DNA of 64,000 nt from a bacterium (GCA_026129405.1 JAHCID010000005.1:270412-334411), one strand, 5' to 3'; counted from the stretch's first letter, positions 46,726 to 56,491 are shown. Program-made: numbers and translations. Notes: generated by a model from the sequence alone, not told the origin.

Positions 46726-47687
46726 GCGCGCGTCTCCGCGCGGCCGTGGTCGGGGTCGGGTACCTCGGCCGCTTCCACGCCCAGAAGTACCGCGCGAACC
46801 CGCAGGCCGAGCTCGTGGCCGTCGTCGACGCCGACCCGGAGCGCGCGGCGGTCGTCGCCGGCGAGCTCGGCGTCGGGGCGCTCGCCGACCACTGGCAGCT
46901 CGCCGGCCGGGTCGACTGCGCGAGCGTCTCGGTGCCGACGCCGCTCCACCACGACGTCGCACGCGATCTCATGGAGATGGGAATCGACGTGCTGGTGGAG
47001 AAGCCGCTCACCACCACCGTCGAGGCCGGCAAGGCGCTCGTCGAGCTGGCGGTCCGCGGGGGCCGCGTGCTCCAGGTCGGCCACCTCGAGCGCTTCAACC
47101 CGGCGATCCAGGCCATCGTCGGACGCGTCACGCAGCCGCGCTTCCTCGAGTGCCAGCGCCTGGCGCCGTTCAGCGAGCGCGGCACCGACGTCGACGTCGT
47201 GCTCGACCTGATGATCCACGACCTCGACCTGATCCTCTCGATGGTGCAGTCGCCGGTGCGCGCCGTCGACGCCATCGGCGTGCCGGTGCTGACGCCGTCG
47301 GTCGACATCGCGAACGCGCGCATCCGCTTCGCCAACGGCTGCATCGCCAACGTCACGGCCAGCCGCGTCTCGCTGAAACGCGAGCGCAAGCTACGCCTGT
47401 TCCAGGAGGACGCCTACCTGTCCGTCGACTTCGACGAGCGGCGCGTGCGCATGTGCCGGCGCGAGCCGATGCCCGACGGCCAGTTCTCGCTCAGCTTCGA
47501 GGACCTCGAGGTGGCCGAGGGGGACGCGCTACGCCTCGAGATCGACGCCTTCCTGCGCGCGGTGCGCGCCCGCGAGACCCCGCCCGTGTCGGGTTGGGAC
47601 GGCCTGCGGGCGCTGGAGGTCGCCGAGGTGATCCGGGAGAGCGTGGAGATGGAGGTGCGCGCGGCCCAGGCAGCTGCTCCGGGATGA
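46722..47687 (+). CDS. Gfo/Idh/MocA-family oxidoreductase
   Basis: 321 aa. NAD(P)-binding VVGVGYLGRFHAQKY at residues ~9-23, the catalytic-domain hallmark VLVEKPLTTTVEAG (EKP Lys) near 95, and GHLERFNPAI near 120. The final two thirds form the alpha/beta dimer domain. Members next to lpxI and lpxB are widespread; in some bacteria a related oxidoreductase (GnnA) makes a 3-keto sugar for amide-linked lipid A, but GnnA requires a partner aminotransferase (GnnB), and none is seen here. The substrate is therefore open. Overlaps lpxI and lpxB by ATGA on both sides. Confidence 0.88.
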   Translation: MSARLRAAVVGVGYLGRFHAQKYRANPQAELVAVVDADPERAAVVAGELGVGALADHWQLAGRVDCASVSVPTPLHHDVARDLMEMGIDVLVEKPLTTTVEAGKALVELAVRGGRVLQVGHLERFNPAIQAIVGRVTQPRFLECQRLAPFSERGTDVDVVLDLMIHDLDLILSMVQSPVRAVDAIGVPVLTPSVDIANARIRFANGCIANVTASRVSLKRERKLRLFQEDAYLSVDFDERRVRMCRREPMPDGQFSLSFEDLEVAEGDALRLEIDAFLRAVRARETPPVSGWDGLRALEVAEVIRESVEMEVRAAQAAAPG

Positions 47688-48880
47688 CCGTGCCGGCCGA
47701 CGCCACGACCGCGGTGCCGGCGGCGGCCCCGCGCCGGGTGATGCTCGTGGCCGGCGAGGCCTCGGGCGACGTCCACGGGGCCGACTTCCTGCGTGCGCTG
47801 CGCCGCCGTCTGCCCGACGTCGAGGTCTTCGGCGTCGGCGGCGAGGAGCTGCGGGCCGGGGGCATGCAGACGTTCGCCGACGCCGCCGAGGTGGCGACGG
47901 TCGGCGTGATCGAGGGCGCGCGCAGCCTCGGCACCCTGCTGCGGCTCTATCGTCAGCTCGTGCGCCGGCTGCGTGAGGAGCCGCCCGACCTCTGCGTGCT
48001 CATCGATTTCCCGGAGTTCAACCTCCGCCTCGCCGCGCGCGCGAAGGCCGCCGGCGTGCCGGTCCTCTACTACATCGGTCCGCAGGTGTGGGCCTGGCGG
48101 CGGGGGCGGGTGCGCAAGATCGCCCGGCGCGTCGACCGCCTCGCCGTGGTGTTCCCGTTCGAGCCCGACCTCTATGCGGGGCGGGGCGTCGGCGTCGAGT
48201 TCGTCGGCCATCCGCTGCTCGACCGGGTCGCGGTCACGCGCGGGCGCGACGCGACGCTCGCCGCGCACGGTCTCGATCCGCGCCGGCACACGGTGCTCCT
48301 CCTGCCCGGCAGCCGTGCGAAGGAGATCGAGTACATCCTGCCGCCGATGCTGGGCGCGGTGCGCAGCCTGGCGGCGGCGATGCCCGACCTCCAGTTCGCG
48401 CTGGCGCTCGCGCACACGGTGTCGCGCGCGCACCTCGAGGCGACGGTGGCGGCGTCGCACCTGCCCGTGCCGGTACCGGTGATTCCGGGCGACGCCCACA
48501 ATCTCATCGCCGCGGCCGACGTCGCGCTCGTCGCGTCGGGTACCGCGACGCTCGAGTGCGCGCTCCTCGAGCGGCCGATGGTGATCGTCTATCGCCTGTC
48601 GCCGCTCACCTACGGGCTCGCGCGCATGCTGGTGCGGGGCGTGTCGCACGTCGGCATGCCGAACATCGTCGCGGGACGCGAGGTCGTTCCCGAGCTGCTC
48701 CAGGGCCGTGCCACCGGGGCGGCGATCGCGGCGGCGGCGCGCGCCATCCTCGACGATCCGGCGCGCCGGGAGCGTATGATCGCCGACCTGCGCGAGGTGC
48801 GCCGCCGGCTCGGCCGCGGCGGCGCCGCGGATCGGGCGGCGGCGATCGCCTGCGAGATGCTCGGGGTGGGGGCGGCGTGA
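47684..48880 (+). CDS. lpxB: lipid-A-disaccharide synthase
   Basis: 398 aa. GT19 family: VMLVAGEASGDVHGADFLRAL at the N-terminus (cut to the key G-E-x-S-G-D), LIDFPEFNLRLA, YYIGPQVWAWR, LLLPGSRAKEIEYILP and the C-terminal SGTATLECALLERPMVIVYR all match. It joins lipid X and UDP-diacyl-GlcN into the beta-1,6 disaccharide at the inner-membrane surface. The short Ala/Pro-rich N-terminus (~15 residues) is not conserved. Starts in the stop of the oxidoreductase and ends over the start of msbA. Confidence 0.96.
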   Translation: MTVPADATTAVPAAAPRRVMLVAGEASGDVHGADFLRALRRRLPDVEVFGVGGEELRAGGMQTFADAAEVATVGVIEGARSLGTLLRLYRQLVRRLREEPPDLCVLIDFPEFNLRLAARAKAAGVPVLYYIGPQVWAWRRGRVRKIARRVDRLAVVFPFEPDLYAGRGVGVEFVGHPLLDRVAVTRGRDATLAAHGLDPRRHTVLLLPGSRAKEIEYILPPMLGAVRSLAAAMPDLQFALALAHTVSRAHLEATVAASHLPVPVPVIPGDAHNLIAAADVALVASGTATLECALLERPMVIVYRLSPLTYGLARMLVRGVSHVGMPNIVAGREVVPELLQGRATGAAIAAAARAILDDPARRERMIADLREVRRRLGRGGAADRAAAIACEMLGVGAA

Positions 48881-50646
48881 CGTCGTACCGGCGCCTGCTC
48901 GCCTACCTGCGCCCCTACATCTGGCCGCAGGGCGTGGTGGCCGTGCTCTTCATGCTGGCGTTCAGCGCCACCGAGGGCGCGGCGCCCTTCCTCGTGCGCT
49001 TCACCTTCGACAAGGTCTTCACCGAGCAGAACCCGGACAACCTGAAGATCGCCGTCGCCCTGGCGCTGCTGCTCGGCGTGGTGCGCGGCGTGGTCGGCTT
49101 CGTCGCCTCGTACCTGAACGACTGGATCGGGCAGCGCATCGTCACCGACCTCCGCAACCAGGTGACGACCCACCTCCAGACGCTCGACCTGGCGTTCTTC
49201 AACGGCCAGCGGGCGGGGCAGATCGTCTCGCGCGTCACCGCCGACGTGACGCTGGTGCGCAGCTCGGTCACCGACGCGGTCCGCTCGCTGTTCCAGGACT
49301 CGACGACGCTGATCGTCCTCATCGGGACCGCGATCTACCTCGACTGGTTCCTCGCGCTGCTCGCCATCCTGCTCTTCCCGATCGCCGCCGTGCCGATCAT
49401 CACGTTCTCGCGCCAGCTGCGCCAGAACGCCCGCCGCCAGCAGGAGGCGACGGCCCGGCTCAACGCGATGCTGCACGAGAACATCCAGGGCAACCGGGTG
49501 GTGAAGCTGTTCGACCAGGCGGCGTACGAGGCGGCGCGCTTCCACGCCCAGGACGAGAAGATATTCCAGCTCTACATGCGCAGCAGCCGGCTGCGGTCGC
49601 TGCCGGTCACCGAGGTCCTGGCGGGCTTCGCGATCGCGGGCATCATCTGGTACGGCGGGGCGAGCGTCATCGCGGACCCGGCGCGCAAGGGCAGCTTCTT
49701 CGCGTTCCTCGCGGCGGTCGTGTTCCTCTACGACCCGTTCAAGAAGCTGGTGCGGACGAACTACACGATCCAGCAGGGGCTCGCCGGCGCCGAGCGCGTC
49801 TTCGCGCTGCTCGACACGCGTCCGGCAGTGGCCGACCGTCCGGGCGCGCGCGAGCTCACGACCGTGGGCGAGGGCGTGCGGCTCGAGGACGTGGGGTTCG
49901 CCTACGAGCCCGGACGTCCGGTGCTCGAGCACGTCGACCTCGAGATCCCGCGCGGCCACGTGGTGGCGCTGGTCGGCATGAGCGGCGGCGGCAAGAGCAC
50001 GATCGCCGATCTGATCCCGCGCCTCTACGACGTCACCAGCGGCCGCATCACGATCGACGGGATCGACGTGCGCGACCTCACCTTGACGAGCCTGCGCCGG
50101 CACATCGCGGTGGTCACGCAGTTCACGTTCCTGTTCAACGACACGGTGCGGGCGAACATCGCCTACGGCGACACCAGCGCCGACGCCGCGCGGGTGGAGG
50201 CGGCCGCCCGCGCCGCGAACGCGCACGACTTCATCGCGGCGCTGCCGAAGGGCTACGACACCGCCATCGGCGACCTCGGCGTGCGGCTCTCGGGCGGCCA
50301 GCGCCAGCGCCTCGCCATCGCGCGCGCGCTCCTCGCCAACGCGCCGATCCTGATCCTCGACGAGGCGACGTCGGCCCTCGACACGGAGTCGGAAGGCCTC
50401 GTCCAGGAGGCGCTGGAGCGTCTCATGGCGAACCGCACGAGCGTCGTCGTCGCGCACCGGCTCTCGACGGTGCGGCGCGCGAACCGCATCGTCGTCGTCG
50501 CCAACGGCGGGATCGTCGAGTCGGGCACGCACGACGAGCTGCTGGCGACGGGCCGTGAGTACCGGCGGCTGTACGAGCTCCAGTTCGGCGAGACCGCGGA
50601 GTCGCCGGACGAGCCGGCGTCGCGACTCGGCGGCGGGCGGGGCTGA
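48877..50646 (+). CDS. msbA: lipid A export ABC transporter MsbA
   Basis: 589 aa from the GTG at 48877 (GTGA overlap with lpxB). The membrane domain has six spans (~15-310), and the nucleotide-binding domain has Walker [10 protein letters not shown] near 367-375, signature LSGGQRQRL near 471, Walker [13 protein letters not shown] and the His switch AHRLSTV. Half-transporter; works as a homodimer that flips lipid A-core. Placement between lpxB and kdtA supports msbA over other type IV exporters. Complete. Confidence 0.95.
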   Translation: MTSYRRLLAYLRPYIWPQGVVAVLFMLAFSATEGAAPFLVRFTFDKVFTEQNPDNLKIAVALALLLGVVRGVVGFVASYLNDWIGQRIVTDLRNQVTTHLQTLDLAFFNGQRAGQIVSRVTADVTLVRSSVTDAVRSLFQDSTTLIVLIGTAIYLDWFLALLAILLFPIAAVPIITFSRQLRQNARRQQEATARLNAMLHENIQGNRVVKLFDQAAYEAARFHAQDEKIFQLYMRSSRLRSLPVTEVLAGFAIAGIIWYGGASVIADPARKGSFFAFLAAVVFLYDPFKKLVRTNYTIQQGLAGAERVFALLDTRPAVADRPGARELTTVGEGVRLEDVGFAYEPGRPVLEHVDLEIPRGHVVALVGMSGGGKSTIADLIPRLYDVTSGRITIDGIDVRDLTLTSLRRHIAVVTQFTFLFNDTVRANIAYGDTSADAARVEAAARAANAHDFIAALPKGYDTAIGDLGVRLSGGQRQRLAIARALLANAPILILDEATSALDTESEGLVQEALERLMANRTSVVVAHRLSTVRRANRIVVVANGGIVESGTHDELLATGREYRRLYELQFGETAESPDEPASRLGGGRG

Positions 50647-50648
50647 CC

Positions 50649-51401
50649 ATGGCGACGGCCCGCGACGGCGGGGGCACGGCCCGGCGGGCGGCCGCCCGCG
50701 AGAGCGCGCGCGCCGAGGGCTCGGCCTTTCGCCGCCGGTGGACGTGGCGCGATCGTCTGGTCGTCGCCGTCGGCGGGGCCCTCATCGCCGCCATCCTGCG
50801 CCTGCTCTACCGCACGCTGCGCCTCGAGGTGGCCGATCCGGCGGGCGTGCTCGCTGCGCGCGCGCGCGGAGAGCGCGTCGTCTGGGCGACGTGGCACGAG
50901 GGCATCATCCTGCTGCCGCTCATGGTCTGGAAGGTCGATCCGCGCCTGCGCCCGCGGGTCATGCTCTCCTGGCACCGCGACGGCGAGATTGCGGCGCAGG
51001 CAGTGCGCCGGTTCGGCGTCGAGGTGATCCGCGGCTCGTCGACGCGCGGCTGGCTCGGCGCGCTGCGCGGGCTGCTCGACGCCGACGCACGCGGCGAGGA
51101 CCTCGTCGTCGTGCCCGACGGGCCGCGTGGGCCGCGGCGCGAGGCGAAGGACGGCGTCGTGCAGCTCGCGCGCGCCACCGGCCTGCCGGTGGTGGCGATC
51201 GGCATCGCGGCCAGCGACGGACATCGCTTCGGCACCTGGGATCGGCTGCTCCTGCCGCGGCCGTTCGCGCGCGCCGCGCTCGTCCTCGGCTCGCCGGTGG
51301 CGGTGCCGCGACGGGACGTGGGCGACGCGCTCGGGCGCGTGCAGGCGGCGCTCGCGGCGGCGACCGCGGCGGCGGCGGAGATCGTCGGCAAGGCGGTCTG
51401 A
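50649..51401 (+). CDS. DUF374 lysophospholipid acyltransferase-like protein
   Basis: 250 aa from the ATG at 50649, two bases after the msbA stop. One N-terminal hydrophobic helix (~38-55, VVAVGGALIAAILRLLY). VVWATWHEGIILLP and VVPDGPRGPRREAKDG are the DUF374 signatures, analogues of the HX4D and glycerol-phosphate motifs of acyltransferases. Family members beside kdtA are suspected to act in late acylation of lipid A (a role inferred from linkage, not proven). It could replace LpxL/LpxM, which are not in the window. Confidence 0.88.
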   Translation: MATARDGGGTARRAAARESARAEGSAFRRRWTWRDRLVVAVGGALIAAILRLLYRTLRLEVADPAGVLAARARGERVVWATWHEGIILLPLMVWKVDPRLRPRVMLSWHRDGEIAAQAVRRFGVEVIRGSSTRGWLGALRGLLDADARGEDLVVVPDGPRGPRREAKDGVVQLARATGLPVVAIGIAASDGHRFGTWDRLLLPRPFARAALVLGSPVAVPRRDVGDALGRVQAALAAATAAAAEIVGKAV

Positions 51402-52709
51402 GTGAGCCTCGTCGAAGCGGCGTATCGCGGCGTCATGGGCGGGGCGGCGCTGGCCGCCGGTGTGGCGGCGGCGGTCCCGGGGCTGCCGGTCGGATGGCGG
51501 GCAGCAGGCGACCGGCTCGGCCGCCTCGACGCCGGCGAGCGCGCCGCCGCGTCCAGCATGCCGGCGCTCTGGATGCACGCCGCGTCGGTGGGAGAGCTGA
51601 CCGCCGTACGCCCGCTCCTCGGCGCGCTGCGCGAGCGCTTCCCCGGACGCCTGGCGGTGGTGACGACGCTGACCCGCACCGGGCTCGCGCTGGCGCGCAC
51701 GCTCCCGGAGGCACACCTCGCCTTCCTCTTTCCCCTCGACGCGCCGGGGCCCGTCGCGCGCGTGCTCGACACCCTGCGCGTCGAGGCCTTCCTCTTCACC
51801 GAGACCGAGATCTGGCCGACGACCCTGGCCGCCCTGGCCGCGCGCCGCATCCCCGCGCTCATGGTGAGCGGCCGGGTGAGCGCGCGCACGGCGGCGCGGG
51901 CGCGTTTCCTGCGGCCGCTGTTCGCGCCGGCGCTCGAGACCGTCACCTGCTGCATGCAGACGCCGGAGGACGCCGCCCGCGTGGTCACGCTCGGCGCCGA
52001 CCCGCGCCGCGTGCAGGTGGCGGGCAGCCTCAAGTTCGAGGTCGCCGGCACGCCGCCGCCGCCGGCCGTCGAGGCGCTGCGCGCGCGGCTTCTCGATCGG
52101 CCCGTCCTCGTCGCGGGCAGCACGCACGAGGGCGAGGAGGAGGTCCTGCTCGACGTCGCCCAGCGGCTCGCGCTCGGCCATCCGGGGCTCGTCCTGGTGC
52201 TGGCCCCGCGGCATCCGGAGCGGCTCGAGCGCGTCGCGGCGCAGGTGCGGGCGCGCGGGCTGGCGCTGCTGCGCTGGAGCCGGCTGGAGTCGGACGCGCT
52301 GCCCGAGGCGGCGGCCGGCGTCGTGCTGCTCGACGAGATGGGCGTGCTGGCGCACGCCTACGCGCTCGGCCGGGTGGCCTTCGTGGGCGGGAGCCTCGTC
52401 CCGGTGGGCGGCCACAACGTGCTCGAGCCGGCCCGGGCGAGCCGTCCGGTCGTCGTCGGGCCGCACACGGCGAACGCCGCGGACGCCGTCGACCGCCTCG
52501 TCGCGGCGGGGGGGGCGATGCGCGCAGCGTCGGCCGACGGCCTCGCGCTCGCGCTCGATCATCTCCTCGGCGATCCCGCCCGCGCGCGCGAGATGGGTCG
52601 GCGCGCGTGGGGCGCGGCGCAGACGGGGCAGGGCGCGCTCGAGCGGCACCTCAAGATCATCGCCGCCCGCCTCGAGTCGGCGACCTTCGCCCGCGCCGCC
52701 TCGGGATGA
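51402..52709 (+). CDS. kdtA: 3-deoxy-D-manno-octulosonic acid (Kdo) transferase
   Basis: 435 aa from the GTG at 51402, directly after the preceding stop. WMHAASVGELTAVRPLL carries the catalytic Glu region, FLFTETEIWPT and SGRVSARTAARARF follow, and the C-terminal half holds VAGSTHEGEEE, LVLAPRHPERLE and FVGGSLVPVGGHNVLEPA. It adds Kdo from CMP-Kdo to lipid IVA. Whether one or more Kdo residues are added cannot be told; the presence of a Kdo kinase homologue downstream would fit a mono-Kdo core (as in Haemophilus; inference). An N-terminal membrane anchor is present (~residues 5-30). Confidence 0.95.
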   Translation: MSLVEAAYRGVMGGAALAAGVAAAVPGLPVGWRAAGDRLGRLDAGERAAASSMPALWMHAASVGELTAVRPLLGALRERFPGRLAVVTTLTRTGLALARTLPEAHLAFLFPLDAPGPVARVLDTLRVEAFLFTETEIWPTTLAALAARRIPALMVSGRVSARTAARARFLRPLFAPALETVTCCMQTPEDAARVVTLGADPRRVQVAGSLKFEVAGTPPPPAVEALRARLLDRPVLVAGSTHEGEEEVLLDVAQRLALGHPGLVLVLAPRHPERLERVAAQVRARGLALLRWSRLESDALPEAAAGVVLLDEMGVLAHAYALGRVAFVGGSLVPVGGHNVLEPARASRPVVVGPHTANAADAVDRLVAAGGAMRAASADGLALALDHLLGDPARAREMGRRAWGAAQTGQGALERHLKIIAARLESATFARAASG

Positions 52710-53773
52710 GCGCCGACGGCGGCCTGCACGACGCCGTCACGGCGGCCTGGACGTCGCCGGCGGTGGCGGCGCGGGTGGCGCGCGCGCTGCTGCTGCCGGC
52801 GGCCGGTGCCTACGCGGCGGTGATCGCCGCCCGCAACGCGGCGTACGATCGTGGCTGGCTGCCGGCGACGCGCGTGCCGGCGCACGTGGTGAGCGTCGGC
52901 AACCTGACCGTCGGCGGCAGCGGCAAGACGCCGCTGACGCTGTGGATCGCCGAGCAGCTGCAGGCGCGCGGCCACCGCGTGGCGATCGTCGCGCGCGGCT
53001 ATCGCAAGCGGCTGCGCGGCGTCGTCGTGGTGTCGGCGGGCCACGGGCCTCTCGTCTCGGCGGCGGACGGCGGCGACGAGGCCGTCATGCTCGCGCATCG
53101 CTTCGCGGGGCCCGTGGTCACGGCGGAGCGGCGCGCCGAGGGCGCCGCGCATGCCTGCACCGCGCTCGGCTGCGACACCATCGTGCTCGACGACGGCTTC
53201 CAGCACCGCGCGCTGCGGCGCGACGTCGACGTCGCGGTCGTGGCCGACGACCCGGCGGCGGCGCACCTCCTGCCCGCGGGCAGCCGGCGCGAGCCGTGGT
53301 CGGCGTTGCAGCGCGCGCAGCTCGTCGTCGCCATGGACGGGGCAGCGGTGCCGGTGCCGGGTCACCCCGTGGTACGCGCCGCCACCCAGCCGCTCGCCCT
53401 CGTGACCGCGCACGCCGACGGCTGGGAGGCCTCGCCCCTGGCGGCGCTCGCCGGCGCCGAGGTGGTCGCGGTCGCGGGCGTGGCCCGCCCCGGCCGCTTC
53501 GTCGCGACGCTCGAGGCCCTCGGCGCGCGCGTCGTCGCCACCCTGGCGTTCCCGGATCACCACGCCTACGGCCCCGCGGATCTGGCCGCGATCGGCGCCG
53601 TCGCCGCGCGCGGGCGCCTGGTGACGACGGAAAAGGATCTGGTGAAGCTGGGCGGCGCGGGGCTTCCCGGGCTGTGCGCGCTGCGCATCGGTGTCGCGGT
53701 CGCGGACCCCGCGGCGCTCCTCGCGCGCCTGGCGCCGTCGGCGTCGGGCTCGGTGGCATTCCCGCCGGTTTGA
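52706..53773 (+). CDS. lpxK: tetraacyldisaccharide 4'-kinase
   Basis: 355 aa, overlapping kdtA by ATGA. The P-loop VGNLTVGGSGKTPL is at residues 64-77. Further LpxK blocks: VAIVARGYRKRLRG, GGDEAVMLAHR, VLDDGFQHRALRRDVD, LLPAGSRREPWSAL and FPDHHAY. The N-terminal amphipathic helix (~15-45) should sit in the membrane. It phosphorylates the 4' position of lipid A disaccharide. Complete. Confidence 0.95.
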   Translation: MSADGGLHDAVTAAWTSPAVAARVARALLLPAAGAYAAVIAARNAAYDRGWLPATRVPAHVVSVGNLTVGGSGKTPLTLWIAEQLQARGHRVAIVARGYRKRLRGVVVVSAGHGPLVSAADGGDEAVMLAHRFAGPVVTAERRAEGAAHACTALGCDTIVLDDGFQHRALRRDVDVAVVADDPAAAHLLPAGSRREPWSALQRAQLVVAMDGAAVPVPGHPVVRAATQPLALVTAHADGWEASPLAALAGAEVVAVAGVARPGRFVATLEALGARVVATLAFPDHHAYGPADLAAIGAVAARGRLVTTEKDLVKLGGAGLPGLCALRIGVAVADPAALLARLAPSASGSVAFPPV

Positions 53774-53789
53774 CGATAGACGGCAGCCC

Positions 53790-53960
53790 ATGGCGATCCA
53801 TCAGGAGCTGCTCGAGATCCTCGCCTGCCCGCAGTGCAAGGGCGAGGTCGTCCTGACGGAGGCGCAGGATGGGCTCGTGTGCGAGGCCTGCAAGCTGCGC
53901 TATCCGATCAAGGACGACATCCCGATCATGCTGATCGATGAGGCCGAGCGCCTCGCCTGA
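53790..53960 (+). CDS. Trm112-family small zinc-ribbon protein
   Basis: 56 aa from the ATG at 53790. The sequence LLEILACPQCKG, then LVCEACKLRYPIKDDIPIML, is the YcaR/Trm112 pattern: two CxxC pairs (the second as CEAC) and the conserved YPI-D-IP-ML end. Such proteins are commonly encoded just after lpxK. Trm112 proteins activate methyltransferases in archaea and eukaryotes; the bacterial role is not settled. Its last 23 bases overlap the waaF start. Confidence 0.9.
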   Translation: MAIHQELLEILACPQCKGEVVLTEAQDGLVCEACKLRYPIKDDIPIMLIDEAERLA

Positions 53961-55002
53961 GCCGACGCCGGCCGGCCCGAAGCTCCTGGTCGTCCAGACC
54001 AGCTTCCTCGGGGACGTGGTGCTCACGACCCCGCTCCTCACGGCCCTGCGGCAGCGGCTCCGCCCGCGCGAGCTGGTGGTGCTGGTGCGGCGGGACGCGG
54101 CGGCACTGCTCGCCGGCCATCCCGACGTCGATCGCGTGCTGGTGGACGACAAGCACGGCGCCGAGCGCGGGACAGGCGGGCTCTGGCGCGTGGCGCGGCG
54201 CCTGCGTGCGGAAGGGTTCGACCTGGTGGTCTCGCCGCACCGCTCCCTGCGCACGGCGCTCGTGCTCGCGGCCGCCGGCATTCCGCGGCGGGTCGGGTTC
54301 GACGTCGCGCGGGGCGCGTGGCTCTACCACGTGCGCGTGCCGCGCGACCGGCGACAGCACGACGTGCGCCGCAACCTCGCGCTGCTCGCCGCGTTCGGTG
54401 ACGTGCCCGAGCCGCCGCCGCTGCACCTGCCGGTCGACGCCGGGGCGGCGCGGCGCATCGCCGAGCTGCTGCCGCCGGGCGCGGGGCCGCTCGTGGGCCT
54501 GGCGCCGGGCTCGGTGTGGCCGACGAAGCGCTGGACCGTCGACGGCTTCGCCGCGCTCGCGCGCGCGCTCGTCGCCGGGGGCGCGCAGGTCGTGCTCGTC
54601 GGCGGGCCGGACGACGTGGGGCGCTGCGCGGCCGTCGCGACGGCGGCGGGGGCGGGTGTCGTCTCGCTCGCGGGACGCACGGATCTTCCGGGGCTGGTCG
54701 CGCTGGTCGATCGGCTCGCGCTCCTGGTCGCCAACGACAGCGCGCCGATGCACGTGGCGTGCGCGCGCGACGTGCCGGTCGTCGCCGTGTTCTGCGCGAC
54801 CACGCCGGCCCTCGGCTACGGGCCGTGGGGGCGTCGCACGGCGGTGGTCGAGGCCGATCTCGCATGTCGGCCGTGCGCGCGGCACGGCGGCCGACGCTGC
54901 CCGCGCGGCACCGAGGACTGCATGCGCCTCGTGTCGGCGGCGGCGGTGTTGGCGACGGCGCGCGCGCTGCTCGGCGGGCGCATGGCGGGCTCGGCGGCAT
55001 GA
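53938..55002 (+). CDS. waaF: ADP-heptose:LPS heptosyltransferase II
   Basis: 354 aa from the ATG at 53938. GT9 family. LLVVQTSFLGDVVLTTPLL at the N-terminus, GLAPGSVWPTKRWTVDGF (the heptose-phosphate binding block) near 185, and the donor block LLVANDSAPMHVA are intact. The C-terminal block TTPALGYGPWG followed by CRPCARHGGRRCPRG and EDCM is the WaaF-type Cys cluster. The start overlaps the Trm112 gene by 23 bases. The enzyme adds the second heptose of the inner core. Confidence 0.88.
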   Translation: MRPSASPEPTPAGPKLLVVQTSFLGDVVLTTPLLTALRQRLRPRELVVLVRRDAAALLAGHPDVDRVLVDDKHGAERGTGGLWRVARRLRAEGFDLVVSPHRSLRTALVLAAAGIPRRVGFDVARGAWLYHVRVPRDRRQHDVRRNLALLAAFGDVPEPPPLHLPVDAGAARRIAELLPPGAGPLVGLAPGSVWPTKRWTVDGFAALARALVAGGAQVVLVGGPDDVGRCAAVATAAGAGVVSLAGRTDLPGLVALVDRLALLVANDSAPMHVACARDVPVVAVFCATTPALGYGPWGRRTAVVEADLACRPCARHGGRRCPRGTEDCMRLVSAAAVLATARALLGGRMAGSAA

Positions 55003-55742
55003 GCGGGACGCCGCCGCCGGTGTGCGCGGTCGTCCTGGCGCAGGGTGATCACGCGCGGCTCGCGCGCGCCCTGGCGGCCGTCGCCTGGGCGGCGGAGCGG
55101 GTGGTGCTCGACCCGGCCGAGCGCATGGCCGACGCGGATCTGCCGGCGGGCGTCGGGCGCTGCGTCGATCCGGCCGCGATCGCGTCGGTGGCGCGCAGCG
55201 CGTGGGTGCTCCTGCTGTGCGAGAACGAGGTGCCGTCGCCGGCGTTCGTCGCCGCGGTCGTGGCGGCGGTGGACGACGTGCCCGTCGCCTGGGCCGTGCG
55301 CCGCGACCTGCACGGGCTCGGCGTGCAGCTCGCCATGCGCGGCGCACCGGTGCGGCTCGCCCCGCGGCAGGGCGTGCGCGTGTCGCTGCGCATCGGGCTC
55401 CAGCTCGTGCTCGAGCTGCCGGCGCCCCTGCTCGTGCAGCGCATCGGCGCGCCGCTGGTCGTCGACTACGTGCCGACGCTCGACGAGGCCGTGCGCACGC
55501 TCGACGCCGAGTCGACCACCTTCGCGGCGCTGCTGGAGCGCATCGGGCGCCGGCCGCGGCTGCGCGGGCTGCTGGTGAACCCGTGGGTCGCCGCGGGTTG
55601 CGTGCTCGCGGGCCGGGCGGCGACGCGCGTCGGTCTCGGACGGTGGATCCTGGCGGTGCTGCTCGGCTACCGTGTCGTGGTGGCGCACGCGAAGCTGTGG
55701 GAGCGGGGACGCGACCGCGTCCTCGCGGCGGAGGCGGCGTGA
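54999..55742 (+). CDS. degenerate GT2-like protein of the LPS cluster
   Basis: 247 aa, overlapping waaF by ATGA. The fold resembles WaaE-type family 2 glycosyltransferases: CAVVLAQGDHARLARAL matches the first strand and helix, WVLLLCENEVPSPAF lies where active enzymes carry the DxD motif, and the C-terminal RGLLVNPWVAAGCVLAGR and RVVVAHAKLWER resemble the family's membrane-associated tail. The DxD acidic pair is replaced by CEN, and the DGGS-type nucleotide motif is also absent (LDPAERMAD). It is therefore probably inactive as a transferase or has another role, such as an accessory subunit. The assignment rests on pattern and context. Confidence 0.6.
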   Translation: MSGTPPPVCAVVLAQGDHARLARALAAVAWAAERVVLDPAERMADADLPAGVGRCVDPAAIASVARSAWVLLLCENEVPSPAFVAAVVAAVDDVPVAWAVRRDLHGLGVQLAMRGAPVRLAPRQGVRVSLRIGLQLVLELPAPLLVQRIGAPLVVDYVPTLDEAVRTLDAESTTFAALLERIGRRPRLRGLLVNPWVAAGCVLAGRAATRVGLGRWILAVLLGYRVVVAHAKLWERGRDRVLAAEAA

Positions 55743-56491
55743 CCTTGCCGCCCGCGTACACGCTGCTGCGCGCCGGCACGGTGCAGGCGGCCGTGCGCTG
55801 CGATCTCGCGGATACCCTGGCGGCCTGGCTGCTCGCGCCCGAGCTGTGCGCGCCGGGCGACGCCGAGCCGATCGCCGGCGGCCGCGGCGCCGCCTGGCGG
55901 CTGTGCCTGCCGGGCGGCGCGCGCGCGGTGCTGCGCCGCTACCGGCGCGGCGGCTTCTTCGCGCGCTGGGTGACCGAGACGTACGTCGACCGGCCGCTGC
56001 GGCCCCTGCGCGAGCTGGCGGTGACGGTCGAGGCGCGCGCGCGCGGCGCGGCGGTGCCCGAGGTGCTGGCCGCGCGCGTGGAGGGCCGCGTCCTCTATCG
56101 CGGCGCGATCCTCACCGCCGAGATCCCCGGGGCGACGCCGGTGCTCGACGCCCTGGCCGCGACGCCCGATGCGGAGGCGCGCCGCGCGTTGGCGCGCCGG
56201 GCCGGGGAGGCGGTGGCCTCGCTGCACGTCGCGGGGGTCGTGCACGCCGACCTCAACTGCGGCAACATCCTGCTCGCGCCCGGTGCGACCGCCGGCGCGA
56301 CGGTGATCGACCTCGACCGCGCTTCGCTGCGGCGGGGGCCTCTCGGTCGGTGGCGCCGCCGGCGCGCGCTGCGCCGGCTGCACCGCTCGCTCGCGAAGCT
56401 CGACCCGGGCGGCGCGCGGGCCGGCTCCGACGCGGTCGCGGCGTTCCGCGACGGGTATGCGGCGCGGGCGGGGGGACCGTGCGCCTGCTGA
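55739..56491 (+). CDS. kdkA: Kdo kinase (KdkA-like) of LPS core
   Basis: 250 aa from the GTG at 55739 (GTGA overlap). LRRYRRGGFFARW at ~65-77 is the KdkA-type strand-3 block, in which Arg stands where most kinases have Lys. VVHADLNCGNILL (169-179) is the catalytic loop and VIDLDRA (189-195) the metal-binding loop. KdkA phosphorylates Kdo of the inner core. Neighbours kdtA and waaF support this over WaaP (heptose kinase). Two further members of the superfamily lie downstream. The C-terminus overlaps the next gene by 13 bases. Confidence 0.82.
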   Translation: MTLPPAYTLLRAGTVQAAVRCDLADTLAAWLLAPELCAPGDAEPIAGGRGAAWRLCLPGGARAVLRRYRRGGFFARWVTETYVDRPLRPLRELAVTVEARARGAAVPEVLAARVEGRVLYRGAILTAEIPGATPVLDALAATPDAEARRALARRAGEAVASLHVAGVVHADLNCGNILLAPGATAGATVIDLDRASLRRGPLGRWRRRRALRRLHRSLAKLDPGGARAGSDAVAAFRDGYAARAGGPCAC

